64,000 bases of DNA from Igneacidithiobacillus sp041146875 (GCF_041146875.1 NZ_JBFRXP010000005.1:62001-126000); one strand, 5' to 3'. Shown: positions 7,550 to 15,960, counted from the first letter of the stretch. Notes: generated by a model from the sequence alone, not told the origin. Numbers and translations: made by a program.

Positions 7550-7833
7550 GGAAAAGCCCTCTTGCGAAACAAGCCTGGAAGACCCAGGCGGCCGGGGGCT
7601 GAAAAGTAGTCGAAGGGCTACCGGACGTATTTCCGTTTCCGGTCTTGTATTTCGTCCACCCCCGGCCAGAGGGAAATGCCTGAACGACAGGCACAAAAAA
7701 TACCGCTGGTCTGACGGGGCGGATGTCCGCCTTCGAGGTGTTTTCAGCACCTGTCTGTCAATATACCCAACCTCGGCGTGCGTGTCAAGCGGTTATTTCT
7801 GGAAGCGGCAAAAACGAGAAACGAACCGCAATA
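7550..7833 (-). other. Long structured 5' leader, no gene seen
   Basis: About 280 bases between the promoter at 7840-7868 and the 74-aa gene hold no convincing ORF. On the minus strand GGCCGGGGG (about 7671-7663) can pair with CCCCCGGCC (about 7601-7593), and GGCGGA-CA-TCCGCC forms a local hairpin at about 7720-7735. It may be a regulatory RNA or a small ncRNA; no known riboswitch class is recognised. Confidence 0.4.
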
Positions 7834-7839
7834 GAAGAT

Positions 7840-7868
7840 AGTATAGCGTTGCAATCGGGCGGAGTCAA
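7840..7868 (-). promoter_or_regulatory. Promoter reading into the 7550-7833 leader
   Basis: Minus strand TTGACT (7868-7863), 17 bases, TATACT (7845-7840). Near-consensus spacing. The sequence CAACGCTATACTATC resembles the -10 regions of other element promoters. Confidence 0.65.
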
Positions 7869-7892
7869 GACGGACTTGCACCGAATCCAGCC

Positions 7893-9221
7893 TCACAGGC
7901 AACCATCTTCGCGCCTGTGGGCAGGGGCAGGGAAGCTCTCTTCCGCCTGCGTGTCTTCCAGAAACCCGACAGCGTCACTTGCAATGGAAGAAAATCTGTT
8001 CCGCAGAGACATCCGCATTCCGCTTTCCCATTCCGCACGAAAAGAGTCCCGCAACGAGGAGGGCAACATCGCGGAAGACTCCCGCAGCACAAAATCCATA
8101 CTGTCCGCCAGTTTCTCCAAAACCGTCTCCGGGTGCTCCACCTGACAATAATTTCTCCCAAAATCCAGCAACTCCTGGCGGGAAGGGTATCCTTTTCTTT
8201 TTCCCATTTTCAGCGCCAGCGTGCGATCGACCATCTCCATTCCCGTGCGGTGGTTCCAGTACGGATACACGGTCGTGGTGATCACGTCGTACACCGGCGC
8301 AAGCCTCGGCGGTTCCCCGTGCGGATGGTCGTACAACAGCCCGAAATTCTTCAGGTGCGCGTCACCATTGCGAACCATGACGGATAGCGCCACCGAAGCG
8401 AAGAACTCAGCCAGGGATTCTTTCGCATGAACGCCACAAAGCAGCCCCACAGTCTTTGCAATGAGTTCATAGCTTCCCTGGTATTTATAGGCTCCATACG
8501 GGTCTGCTGTTTTTCCCAGCAGGACCGACAGATCCTCGAATCCCATGCGAAATGTCGAATCCCCGTCACCGGACAGATCGAATCGCTCCAGAACCAGAAG
8601 GTTTTGATCCTCTGACAGGTGAAACACCGGCGTAGCCAGTCCGGACTTCCGGGCAACCGACAGGCAGAGGAATTCGTTGACCGCGAGACCGGGGTACTCA
8701 TCACCGCCAGATTTCACGATCAAATCCGGGAGCTGCCCGGTATAGCGGCTATTCTCCGCGTCAGGAACCAGAACCTTGGGTTGCACTCCAGAGATTCCCG
8801 ATTCCAGGTACTGATCCACCAAAAAAGCAAAGACTTCCGCGGATGAGTGTCCCTGCAGGATTTCCCGCAAGGCGATGCGCTGTGGAGTTTTCCTCTCCTC
8901 GCCCTCCGGACGGGAGAAAGAAAGTCGCCCGATCTGGTGTTCCCCTGTCAGCGACAGAAGCCGCATCTCATCCACCGGCCCATGCCGCGCCATGCGACGC
9001 AACAACTCCTGTTCCAACCACCCTTCCGGGCGATTCATCGCGAAAATTGCCGGCATTACGCTGCCGGCATAGCTCTCCGCACGAAACGGCATCACCAGAG
9101 AAACTTCCGATGCCAGGAGTGCGCCCCTGTCGTAAGTGAAGGCGTAACGGCTTTCCTTGGCAAGTAGCCCCGCATACCCTTGCGGGGTGTGAACCAAAAG
9201 CTCTTTAACTTTCGAGGTCAT
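7893..9221 (-). CDS. hipA: HipA-family serine/threonine kinase toxin
   Basis: A 442-aa protein of full HipA length. Seen are the N-terminal HipA domain, the kinase core with LLVLERFD, and the catalytic VRNGDAHLKNFGLLYD motif (Asp and Asn of the HipA_C active site) followed by PVYDV. HipA kinases phosphorylate aminoacyl-tRNA synthetases and induce dormancy. The start at 9221 overlaps the end of hipB. ATGs at 9230 and 9233 are alternatives. The antitoxin-first order and overlap are typical. A second, broken hipBA lies at 41167-41955. Confidence 0.88.
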   Translation of the reverse strand: MTSKVKELLVHTPQGYAGLLAKESRYAFTYDRGALLASEVSLVMPFRAESYAGSVMPAIFAMNRPEGWLEQELLRRMARHGPVDEMRLLSLTGEHQIGRLSFSRPEGEERKTPQRIALREILQGHSSAEVFAFLVDQYLESGISGVQPKVLVPDAENSRYTGQLPDLIVKSGGDEYPGLAVNEFLCLSVARKSGLATPVFHLSEDQNLLVLERFDLSGDGDSTFRMGFEDLSVLLGKTADPYGAYKYQGSYELIAKTVGLLCGVHAKESLAEFFASVALSVMVRNGDAHLKNFGLLYDHPHGEPPRLAPVYDVITTTVYPYWNHRTGMEMVDRTLALKMGKRKGYPSRQELLDFGRNYCQVEHPETVLEKLADSMDFVLRESSAMLPSSLRDSFRAEWESGMRMSLRNRFSSIASDAVGFLEDTQAEESFPAPAHRREDGCL

Positions 9222-9522
9222 CTTCGTCATCATCGTCCCGCAGAATCTCCGCAAGCCTTTCCAGCTCCACGCGGCCTATCGTTTCGATACGAATGCCTTT
9301 CCCCAGAGTGATCAGCGCAATGCGAAAAGTATACAGACTGACATTCCGCCCCTTTTCCAGATCGATGATGGTCTGCCTTCGCCGTCCGCACATCCGCGCA
9401 AACTCCGCCTGGGACCAACCACGCGCCCGGCGTTCCTTGCGGATGGCTTCTCCCCAATCTTGCGTGGTGAACAGGGGGAATGGCGAAGGTGTATTGCCGT
9501 TTCTGTCTGTCATGGCGGACAT
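9205..9522 (-). CDS. hipB: HipB-like HTH antitoxin/repressor
   Basis: A 105-aa protein with an XRE-type helix-turn-helix (about 24-78: AIRKERRARGWSQAEFARMC, then RQTIIDLEKGRNVSLYTF) and an acidic C-terminus (DDDDEDD). It would bind HipA and repress the operon. Its start at 9522 (or 9513) overlaps the inverted repeat 9517-9548, so repression by occlusion of its own start region is likely. Confidence 0.85.
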   Translation of the reverse strand: MSAMTDRNGNTPSPFPLFTTQDWGEAIRKERRARGWSQAEFARMCGRRRQTIIDLEKGRNVSLYTFRIALITLGKGIRIETIGRVELERLAEILRDDDDEDDLES

Positions 9523-9568
9523 TTTACCGATTTTTCGATAAAATGTCCAGATTGGCGGACATTATGGC
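9517..9568 (-). promoter_or_regulatory. hipBA operator
   Basis: A perfect 10-bp inverted repeat, GGACATTTTA (9517-9526) and TAAAATGTCC (9539-9548), with 12 bases between. A third half site, GGCGGACATTATGG, lies at 9555-9568. It sits over the hipB start. GACATTTT recurs in the operator of the second hipB (41104-41117). Confidence 0.7.
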
Positions 9569-9607
9569 GTGCCAGATCCTCAGCCCGCAGGTGAAGCTGG
9601 TGATTGC

Positions 9608-9946
9608 TTAAAGACGGACTCCTTCCCGGTCGATGTTGCGCAACAATGCTGGATTCGAGTAATTCTCCGGGTGCTCCCATTCAGCAAGCCAAATTGGCAG
9701 CGGCGAAATGAGAATGCCCGTTTCGAGCAGCACATCGAAGGCGATATCTGCCATGTCCAACTTTGCGGACAGGAAGCGCTGATGCTCACCACGCAACAGC
9801 ACAGCCACATCCGCATCGCTATCCGGTCGGTGCGTGCCACGCGCACGGCTGCCATAGACAATGGCTCTGTCCATGTCGTAACGATTGGCAACCAAAGCAA
9901 GAAAGCGATAGACGGCTTCCTCGGTGTCGTGGTCAATGTGCTTCAT
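9608..9946 (-). CDS. MNT-type minimal nucleotidyltransferase (orphan MntA-like)
   Basis: A 112-aa protein with VYGSRARGTHRPDSDADVAV (about 30-49), the GSx10DxD catalytic motif of minimal nucleotidyltransferases. Such proteins usually act as antitoxins that AMPylate a HEPN RNase encoded next to them. No HEPN gene is found on either side: downstream is the hipB operator, upstream a secreted protein. It is either an orphan or a remnant of a split HEPN-MNT pair. Confidence 0.75.
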   Translation of the reverse strand: MKHIDHDTEEAVYRFLALVANRYDMDRAIVYGSRARGTHRPDSDADVAVLLRGEHQRFLSAKLDMADIAFDVLLETGILISPLPIWLAEWEHPENYSNPALLRNIDREGVRL

Positions 9947-9952
9947 CTATCT

Positions 9953-10411
9953 CTATTTCCGCAAAACATACGTCGAGGTAGAAGAGAAGCCATATCCCCA
10001 GTTGGCACCGTGCATCTGCACACAGGCCGCCATGCTGGCCTGCGACACCGGATGATTGGGCGGCACCGACAGGATGGCCCGCTTCTGCGCGTCATAGCGT
10101 ACCCGCACCTTGCAATAGGGGTGGGTGTGATCATACGGGACGGAAAACCGGATCTCGTACTGGTCCGCACCCAGGGAACGCAGGACACCATGGAATGGGT
10201 CGTTGTCCGGCGCGAGGGCGGACTGTACCGAACCCCCAGAGGAACCCATCTGCCCGAAGGCGCCCAGAATAACCCACTGTTGTGGCGTGACATGGAGGAC
10301 GGTGATCGCGCCATCACCGCCACCCACATAGGTTCCCGCAGGAATCCCCGCCAGGGAGACTGCCGGAGCCAGAACAAAAGCCGTTGTTACCAATGCCAGA
10401 ATCTGACGCAT
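9953..10411 (-). CDS. Secreted hypothetical protein (152 aa)
   Basis: A signal peptide (about 1-21: ILALVTTAFVLAPAVSLAG) is followed by a small domain with one Cys pair (Cys about 100 and 130) and strand-like segments, ending TYVLRK. It is probably periplasmic. AAAAGGAG precedes ATG 10411 by 6 bases. The function is not recognised. It ends 7 bases before the MNT gene start, so the two may be co-transcribed. Confidence 0.65.
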   Translation of the reverse strand: MRQILALVTTAFVLAPAVSLAGIPAGTYVGGGDGAITVLHVTPQQWVILGAFGQMGSSGGSVQSALAPDNDPFHGVLRSLGADQYEIRFSVPYDHTHPYCKVRVRYDAQKRAILSVPPNHPVSQASMAACVQMHGANWGYGFSSTSTYVLRK

Positions 10412-10494
10412 GATGACTCCTTTTGGGCAGTACGGTGGTAATACTCTTTTTCAGCGGTACAATGCAGTGCTGATGATCACCTCTGGCGATCAGT

Positions 10495-10560
10495 TTAGCA
10501 AAAAACCGCTGCGGATACCCGATACCTTTCAGCCACTTCGATCAGGTATTCCTGGGGCAC
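10495..10560 (-). CDS. Possible 21-aa ORF resembling a transglycosylase N-terminus
   Basis: GTG 10560, preceded by GGGAG, reads MPQEYLIEVAERYRVSAAVFC and stops. The pattern resembles the first helix of plasmid lytic transglycosylases, which would make it a remnant. A very good promoter (10594-10622) reads into it. Without comparison it could be only a leader. Confidence 0.3.
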   Translation of the reverse strand: MPQEYLIEVAERYRVSAAVFC

Positions 10561-10593
10561 ACGATGGCTCCCGTTTCCGCATGATGAGACGTT

Positions 10594-10622
10594 ATCATAT
10601 CTCCGTTGGCGTGTTTTGTCAA
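10594..10622 (-). promoter_or_regulatory. Consensus-like promoter
   Basis: Minus strand TTGACA (10622-10617), 17 bases, TATGAT (10599-10594). It would transcribe the 10495-10560 ORF and the secreted-protein gene at 9953. Between 10412 and 10698 nothing else convincing is seen. Confidence 0.7.
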
Positions 10623-10698
10623 GGGGGCGCGTTCGGCAAGTAGCCGATTTCCTGCTATAGTATCCACTATACCGTTGCAATGGATACAGGTGATTGCC

Positions 10699-12822
10699 AT
10701 GTTTCTCCCGGACGTTTTCGCAGGACTCACCAAAGAACAACTGGCACAGTTGCGCATCCATCGCAGCGGCGAATCCGTACCCTTGCTGGAAACCGTTTCG
10801 GAATCCCTGGCGATGCAGGTGGGTGCCAGGCTACAGGTGATTCCCTTTCGAGCCAACCAAGGAGAAAGCTGGGCAATTCCCTGGGAGAAAAGTCCTGTAA
10901 AAGAGATTCCCTTGCGTTGGGTGGACATTGATCGGTCTTTGCAATCCCAGACACAGATAACAGGACAGTTGTCGAATGTAACAGAACCTGATCTTTTGGA
11001 ACACCTCAAGAAACGTCAGGAGATCCGGCACAGTGGCGGGGCGGAAATTACTCGATCAGAGGAGTTCACTCGTCAAGAGGTGATGCGTGATCCAGAAAAG
11101 GGAGAACGCTGGGCAAACGCCTTGCGTGATGCCGTGCAGGCGTACTCCGGGGAAACCGGAATTTCCCCGGACATACTGACCCGCATGGCGAACGACATGA
11201 CGAAAGCCGTGGAGCGTGCCCGGAATCCGGAGATCGGTGATCTGGTTCGTGCCGACCCCAGAGGGGATGACCACTTGCGCACGCCGTTTGCTGGCCGCGT
11301 CATCGCCAAGCTGGATACCAGCGGCGGAGATTTCCGGTATCACTTGCGAGCACAGACAGGGCCTGATGAGGGAATGGAGGCGACATTTTATGGGCGGGAG
11401 AACGACTTCCGGGCAGTCCCGCTGGAGCAGGCCAACGGATTTGTGAGGAAAACACAGCAAAGCGCAGAGGAAGCGTTTCAGAGCTTCCACGAGGAGCTTC
11501 CGGAAAAGGTTGCCGGTTTCTTGCAGCAGATGGAAAATCGCTTCACGGTTCTGGACCCCACGGACGAGATAGCTTTCGCCGAGGCCGTCAAGGAATCCAA
11601 GGCGCAGGCAAGAGCAACAATGGGCTTGTCCGATGAACATCCCCTGATGCCGGAGGTTTATAAGAGTCTGGAAGAATCAAACGGTTTGACAGACGAACAA
11701 AAGGATAGCGTTCAACAGGAGGGATTGCGCGTCATCCAGGAGGAACGCAAAATATTGGAAGCGGGCATGCGGAAGATCAACAAGGAGATTATTGAGACCA
11801 ACCTGCGCAAGAAGGGGCAGGAACTGTTACAGCCTGAAAACGCAGACAAGCTGGACCAGCGAAAACTGGTTGCGGCCTGCTACTGGAAACACGGTATCCA
11901 TGCCGGCCCCATGATCGACAAGATACTGCAGGCCGTTGAAAACCGGGATTACGAAACGCTGGAACAATGGGTGCTTAATAAGAGCAACGTAGCTACCCAA
12001 GAAGCGTTTTCCCGATTGACTGGGATTAACCTGGGGAATACCGAAAAGAAACGCTTGCAACAACTGAAAGACTGGGTTGGCACGGATGCCGTCGAGGCGA
12101 TCCAGGCAAAACGCGAAGCGCAGGAGGAACAGGCGCGGGCTCAGTCGCTGCGGGAAAATTTGCAAAAGGCTTTTTCGGATTTATCCAGTTTCTATGTGCA
12201 GGTTTCCGATGACCAGTCGATTTCTGCAAAGGATTGCGTTTTGCAGAAAATACAGCAAGGATACCGCACCATAGGGAGTTACAAGAAAGGTGTCGCCGTT
12301 TACCAAAGACTGTGCAATGAAGATAATGGGCAGTGGATTTCTCTGAAAGACAAGAGATTCCAGACTTTCCTGAAAGCTGCGCTGGCCATCGACAGTTCCA
12401 GCGATTTGCCATCGGCAATGAAAAAAGCAGAATTGCAGTTTTCCGAGTATCAGATCGACAAGCCATCGGCGACTCAGGCGGAAATGGAAACGCTTGTCAG
12501 GGAATTGCAGCGTCAGGGACAGGATACCGCTTGCGATTTGACGGCGGCGCTCCGTGCCAAAAACATCGATTGCCGCATGGACCATGAACAGATCGACGGA
12601 CTGTTTTATCTGCCGATCAAAGACTCGGTGCGCGTACTACCCGAGTCGGAACCGTTGCCTGATGATGTTACAGCGTTTGCCAGCATCCCTGGTGTAGGCA
12701 AACTGGTACTTCCCAAGAAAGCTGTGCAAGAGTATCTGGCATCACAGTGGGCAACGTGTCTGGATCCTGAAAAGACGGAAAGCAGCGCAATGGAAAACAG
12801 TGACAGCTTTCCGAATCCTTAA
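10699..12822 (+). CDS. Large hypothetical protein (707 aa)
   Basis: A mainly helical, charged, apparently cytosolic protein that I do not recognise. Residues about 185-245 (NPEIGDLVRADPRGD, then TPFAGRVIAKL and YHLRAQTG) look like a small beta domain; the rest is helix-rich with coiled-coil-like stretches (about 360-420 and 455-490). The final 60 residues carry short repeats of acidic and Pro residues. ATG 10699 is preceded by AGGTG, and CTGCTATAGTATCC at 10650-10663 could be its -10 region. It converges on the 12866-13366 gene. It is probably an element-specific maintenance or transfer gene. Confidence 0.65.
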   Translation: MFLPDVFAGLTKEQLAQLRIHRSGESVPLLETVSESLAMQVGARLQVIPFRANQGESWAIPWEKSPVKEIPLRWVDIDRSLQSQTQITGQLSNVTEPDLLEHLKKRQEIRHSGGAEITRSEEFTRQEVMRDPEKGERWANALRDAVQAYSGETGISPDILTRMANDMTKAVERARNPEIGDLVRADPRGDDHLRTPFAGRVIAKLDTSGGDFRYHLRAQTGPDEGMEATFYGRENDFRAVPLEQANGFVRKTQQSAEEAFQSFHEELPEKVAGFLQQMENRFTVLDPTDEIAFAEAVKESKAQARATMGLSDEHPLMPEVYKSLEESNGLTDEQKDSVQQEGLRVIQEERKILEAGMRKINKEIIETNLRKKGQELLQPENADKLDQRKLVAACYWKHGIHAGPMIDKILQAVENRDYETLEQWVLNKSNVATQEAFSRLTGINLGNTEKKRLQQLKDWVGTDAVEAIQAKREAQEEQARAQSLRENLQKAFSDLSSFYVQVSDDQSISAKDCVLQKIQQGYRTIGSYKKGVAVYQRLCNEDNGQWISLKDKRFQTFLKAALAIDSSSDLPSAMKKAELQFSEYQIDKPSATQAEMETLVRELQRQGQDTACDLTAALRAKNIDCRMDHEQIDGLFYLPIKDSVRVLPESEPLPDDVTAFASIPGVGKLVLPKKAVQEYLASQWATCLDPEKTESSAMENSDSFPNP

Positions 12823-12865
12823 TTCATGGATGATCCTATCTAAACCTGTACGCAAGATATTCCCG

Positions 12866-13366
12866 TTACCAGCTTTCTTCACCAGCGGAACCGATCTGGT
12901 TTTCTGCAGGCGCCAGGTCATCAAATCCGTCGTCGTCCACGGGAACGGCAGCCAGATGTTTTTCCCGGGAATCCTTTTCCGCTTCCGTTTCCAGCGGCGC
13001 TTCCGCAGGTTCTTTCCCGGTCACGGCATCCTTCCCGGAACCGCCTCCCAGGTATTTCCGCAACAACTCCTGCCCCTTGTCCCGCATCCCGTCCCGCTGC
13101 TCCTGGCTGGATTGCGGATACCGATCACGAAAATTCAGAATCGCGCCCATCAGTTGCACAACCGGAATGTCCGCAGGGACATTTTCCCGAACGGCGCGGG
13201 CCAATGCCTCGATTTCCCCGGACCGCTCCGCATCCCGAAGGCGACGCTTTTCTTCCTGCAAGGCTTCCACCTGCCCCTGGTATTTCTGGATCTTCTTCGC
13301 GAAGGCCGCCTGCAGAGAAGCCATTTTTTCATCCAGCCGCGCTTCCCGTTCCTCGATACTCAACAC
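12866..13366 (-). CDS. Coiled-coil hypothetical protein (166 aa)
   Basis: Residues 1-60 form a heptad-like coiled coil (EEREARLDEKMASLQAAF, then EALQEEKRRLRDAERSGE). The C-terminal half is acidic and disordered-looking and ends DDDGFDDLAP...EESW. GTG 13366 is chosen because GGGGG lies 6 bases upstream and the nearby ATG meets a stop. It is in an operon with the 163-aa gene, 19 bases apart. Function unknown. Confidence 0.6.
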   Translation of the reverse strand: MLSIEEREARLDEKMASLQAAFAKKIQKYQGQVEALQEEKRRLRDAERSGEIEALARAVRENVPADIPVVQLMGAILNFRDRYPQSSQEQRDGMRDKGQELLRKYLGGGSGKDAVTGKEPAEAPLETEAEKDSREKHLAAVPVDDDGFDDLAPAENQIGSAGEESW

Positions 13367-13385
13367 ATGAACCCCCTATCCAGCA

Positions 13386-13877
13386 TTAGAAAAACAAATA
13401 ATCCAGATCCGACCCATTATCGGGTTTCCGTTCTGGCTTCTCTGTTCCAGCGTCCAGCTTCTCTTCTGTCCCGGAATCCGGCGCAAACGTCGATCTGCCA
13501 ACATCCACCACGGTTACCTCGCAATCGCCACCATGGATATCACGAAATTTGTCGAGAAGAACCGATGCTGACATCCCCGCGCCCTGCATTCCTTCTTCTG
13601 GCGGCAGGCCATGTTCTTCCGGCGCCGGCAGGAAGGATGCCGGCACTTCCAGAAAAGCCTCTTCCGGGGACGCTACCCGCTCCACATCTCCAGGCCAATC
13701 CAGATCCGGAGACTCCCCCTCGCAATAGCGCAGGACATACCCGGACGCAACGGCCTTCGCGAGATCGCTTTCGCTCTCCCCGCCATACCGGTTATGTAAC
13801 CGAATCCGGTTCCCGACAATGGAGACAAACTGATAGTGATATTCCGCACCATCCGGTGCGCGCCGATAGAGAAGCAT
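13386..13877 (-). CDS. Hypothetical protein with C-terminal SDLDYLFF motif (163 aa)
   Basis: A short N-terminal beta-like domain (LLYRRAPDGAEYHYQF) is followed by an acidic, proline-rich middle and the terminal sequence NGSDLDYLFF. An almost identical motif, DGSDLDFLFF, is inside the replisome-organiser-like protein at 28069, so this may be a shared interaction peptide. ATG 13877 follows GGGGG. The promoter at 13943-13971 drives it. Confidence 0.6.
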   Translation of the reverse strand: MLLYRRAPDGAEYHYQFVSIVGNRIRLHNRYGGESESDLAKAVASGYVLRYCEGESPDLDWPGDVERVASPEEAFLEVPASFLPAPEEHGLPPEEGMQGAGMSASVLLDKFRDIHGGDCEVTVVDVGRSTFAPDSGTEEKLDAGTEKPERKPDNGSDLDYLFF

Positions 13878-13942
13878 TGGTTCCCCCTGGTTCCTCCGAC
13901 TGGATGAGCCCATCTCACCCGGGAGCGAATCGTATAAACTAT

Positions 13943-13971
13943 AATATAGCGTTACTTTAGCAGTATGTCAA
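13943..13971 (-). promoter_or_regulatory. Promoter with TAACGC operator motif
   Basis: Minus strand TTGACA (13971-13966), 17 bases, TATATT (13948-13943). The segment AAAGTAACGCTATATTATA is shared almost exactly with the promoter at 59296-59325. Confidence 0.8.
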
Positions 13972-13979
13972 ACAGCGGC

Positions 13980-14255
13980 TCACTGCAGCGTGACGCCGCG
14001 CCCGTCTGGGTCCATATCCGCAACGATTACCAGCAAGCTGGCGCGCGGAATGATGAGGGTCAACACGTCCGGCTCTTCGCCGTGCAGGACAATTTCGACA
14101 TGCTCGACCTCCGGGTGCGCTTTTGCCCACTCCGCAGCAGCCACGACGCGAGACAGGCTGGAGGAGAACAGGTTCAGCACGACGCTGTTCTCGCCGTCCT
14201 CGTCCAGCATTCCCAAAACGAGAACCCGTTCCGCTTTCTGGTTTTCCTCATCCAT
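13980..14255 (-). CDS. Hypothetical protein (91 aa), dotO-linked
   Basis: A small protein (MDEENQKAERVLVLGMLDED at the start) with a hydrophobic strand near the C-terminus (VLTLIIPRASLLVIVADMD). No family is recognised. Its ATG overlaps the iscB2 stop as TGATG. If the IscB element is removed, the same ATG overlaps the dotO stop in the same way, so it was probably the gene after dotO and translationally coupled to it. Confidence 0.6.
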   Translation of the reverse strand: MDEENQKAERVLVLGMLDEDGENSVVLNLFSSSLSRVVAAAEWAKAHPEVEHVEIVLHGEEPDVLTLIIPRASLLVIVADMDPDGRGVTLQ

Positions 14256-15667
14256 CAGTTTGCGCGGGAAACCCCGGCATTCCTGCCGGGGAGGGATAGC
14301 GCGGCAGGCGTAGCCTGCCCCAGTCCCGCATCTCCTCTGTCGAGTGCTATCTTGGTCCACAAATATCCATAACCGTCCGCCCGCTGAATCGGCGCGCAAA
14401 AGCGGTGATGGATACCCTGCACCAGACCGTTTCCGATCTGGAGGTTGAAACTGCCACTGGCACGGATAGCGACGCGGCCCAGATAGGTGCCCGTTTTCTT
14501 TCCGGTCGTGACGATGGCTTTCACCAGATCACCCGTCTGGAAACCAAAGACGCTTTTGCTTCGGGTCAAGTACCCGCGCGGAAAACCGTGTTTCGTCAGC
14601 CGCGTGCGCTGATAGCTGCCGCGTCCGGTGGCTTTAATGCCGAGAACTGGTTGCTGCCAGTTTTGGATGGCGTCAACACACCCCACGCAAGCCGCATCGA
14701 GACAATGGGCTTTGGGAATGGACATCTGGTGTCGGTTCCACTTCGTTCTGCCGCCACTGGCGACTTCCACGTCCAGACCCGTTGCTTTAAGGCGTTGGAA
14801 CAGTGCCCAGCGAGTGCTGTTCACCGCCGCCGCATCTTTTAACGGCGCTTTGGCCTGGGCCAGTATCTTGCGGACTCGATCCGGAGCCTTCGCCAGAAAC
14901 TGTTCCAATGGCATATTGCCTTTGGCCTGATTGCAGTCGCGACAGGCGATGGTGAGGTTGCTCACACGGTTGCTGCCGCCACGGCTTTTGGGGTGGATGT
15001 GGTCGATTTCGAGCGGCACGTTTTCCGCTCCGCAATAGGCGCACTGGCGGCCCCACTTCTCCAGCAGGTACTCGCGGACCTCGTATCCGGCCAAGGTGCC
15101 TTGTTGGTACTCGCTGCCTGCGATTTCCGGATTGTGCAGGGCATGGGTGTCAAACCGCACCAGTTCCTGCGACAGCGCCGTCACCGGCGCCAGACGCATC
15201 AACCGGTTTACCCATGCCAGCACCGTATCGACGCGATGTAGCAGGGACGGCGCCAGCCAGCCTTCCGGCCTCGTGCGGTTGTTGAAACGGGCTGGACGAT
15301 ACCGCAGCTTCCCGCGACGCCGACGTCGAAACGCCAGGCGCTGGGTGAGGGCATCGCGGATCGCGCGCCCCCGGTGCTTCAGTTCCAGCAGCATCAGCAC
15401 CGTGAGAGTGCGGAGGATTTCGCCTGTAGCCGCATCCACCGTTTCTTTCTCCCGCACCACGGCGATGCCCGTAGTTTTACTGCCTGGGTCCAACTTTACC
15501 CGGCAATCCTGCACCACAGAATCCTCGCGCTTGCGGTCGATGAGCCGGATGGTGAATGGCACCACCCGATGGATGCGCGCCCGTCCCCGTTCCAGCAGCA
15601 ACCGCGCCCGTTTCTCCGAGCATGGCATCAGTGGCTTTTTTCGCTTGTCCAACACAAATACCGCCAT
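14255..15667 (-). CDS. iscB: IscB RNA-guided nuclease
   Basis: A 470-aa IscB with all expected motifs: PLMP (12-15), RuvC-I KLDPGSKTTGIA (Asp60), an Arg-rich bridge helix (LAFRRRRRGKLRYR, about 111-124), RuvC-II ALSQEL (Glu168), HNH (CAYCG; IDHIHP with His223; Asn237; CRDC), RuvC-III KAHCLDAACVG (His321, Asp324). It lacks the Cas9 REC lobe, as IscBs do. The last 35 residues read through the right-end hairpin of the element. GGAGG precedes ATG 15667. It is about 65 percent identical by eye to IscB1 in the core. It should act with the RNA at 15668-15960. Confidence 0.94.
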   Translation of the reverse strand: MAVFVLDKRKKPLMPCSEKRARLLLERGRARIHRVVPFTIRLIDRKREDSVVQDCRVKLDPGSKTTGIAVVREKETVDAATGEILRTLTVLMLLELKHRGRAIRDALTQRLAFRRRRRGKLRYRPARFNNRTRPEGWLAPSLLHRVDTVLAWVNRLMRLAPVTALSQELVRFDTHALHNPEIAGSEYQQGTLAGYEVREYLLEKWGRQCAYCGAENVPLEIDHIHPKSRGGSNRVSNLTIACRDCNQAKGNMPLEQFLAKAPDRVRKILAQAKAPLKDAAAVNSTRWALFQRLKATGLDVEVASGGRTKWNRHQMSIPKAHCLDAACVGCVDAIQNWQQPVLGIKATGRGSYQRTRLTKHGFPRGYLTRSKSVFGFQTGDLVKAIVTTGKKTGTYLGRVAIRASGSFNLQIGNGLVQGIHHRFCAPIQRADGYGYLWTKIALDRGDAGLGQATPAALSLPGRNAGVSRAN

Positions 15668-15960
15668 CCTTACCTCCTTACCCGGCCCTTACGGACCACT
15701 TGTGACGTGGGCATTTCTGCCCATCTCCCCTCGGGGCGGTTTGCAACCGGCTCCTGCGGTTTCCCGCAGCGACCGGAACCTTCGGGCCTTTCCCTTTGCC
15801 CAGCATGATCCCGGCCTTGCAGAGCGGCGAACTGAGGAAGCATTCGCCGGTGCGTCTTACCGACCTGTCACAAACGTCTGCACAGTGCTACCCGTGCCCC
15901 CTGGTCAACCCAGCCTGCGTACCACCTTGCAAGCTCCGCCCTTCAGGGCGGGGTAGTTGA
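15668..15960 (-). ncRNA. Omega RNA (HEARO RNA) of IscB2
   Basis: The 290 bases upstream of iscB2 hold no ORF but are dense in hairpins and loops typical of HEARO RNA, for example GGGCAAAGGGAAAGGCCC, CTGCGGGAAACCGCAG, ATGGGCAGAAATGCCCA and, at the 3' end, CACAAGTGGTCCGTAAGGGCC. This RNA is processed to scaffold IscB. The guide is read from the DNA flanking its 5' end, here the end of dotO (AAGGGTTGGTCTGATGG). Exact ends are not determined. Confidence 0.82.

Noticed and set aside
9530..9607. HEPN toxin start downstream of the MNT gene
   Set aside because: All frames stop within about 30 codons and the region is the hipBA operator.
10655..10690. GTATCC...GGATAC pair before the 707-aa gene as a HipB-type operator
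   Set aside because: The spacing is about 16 bases instead of the 8 known for HipB sites, and no HipB gene is adjacent.
15668..15960. Short ORFs in the region upstream of iscB2
   Set aside because: The segment has the hairpin and loop pattern of HEARO RNA and the ORFs lack ribosome sites.
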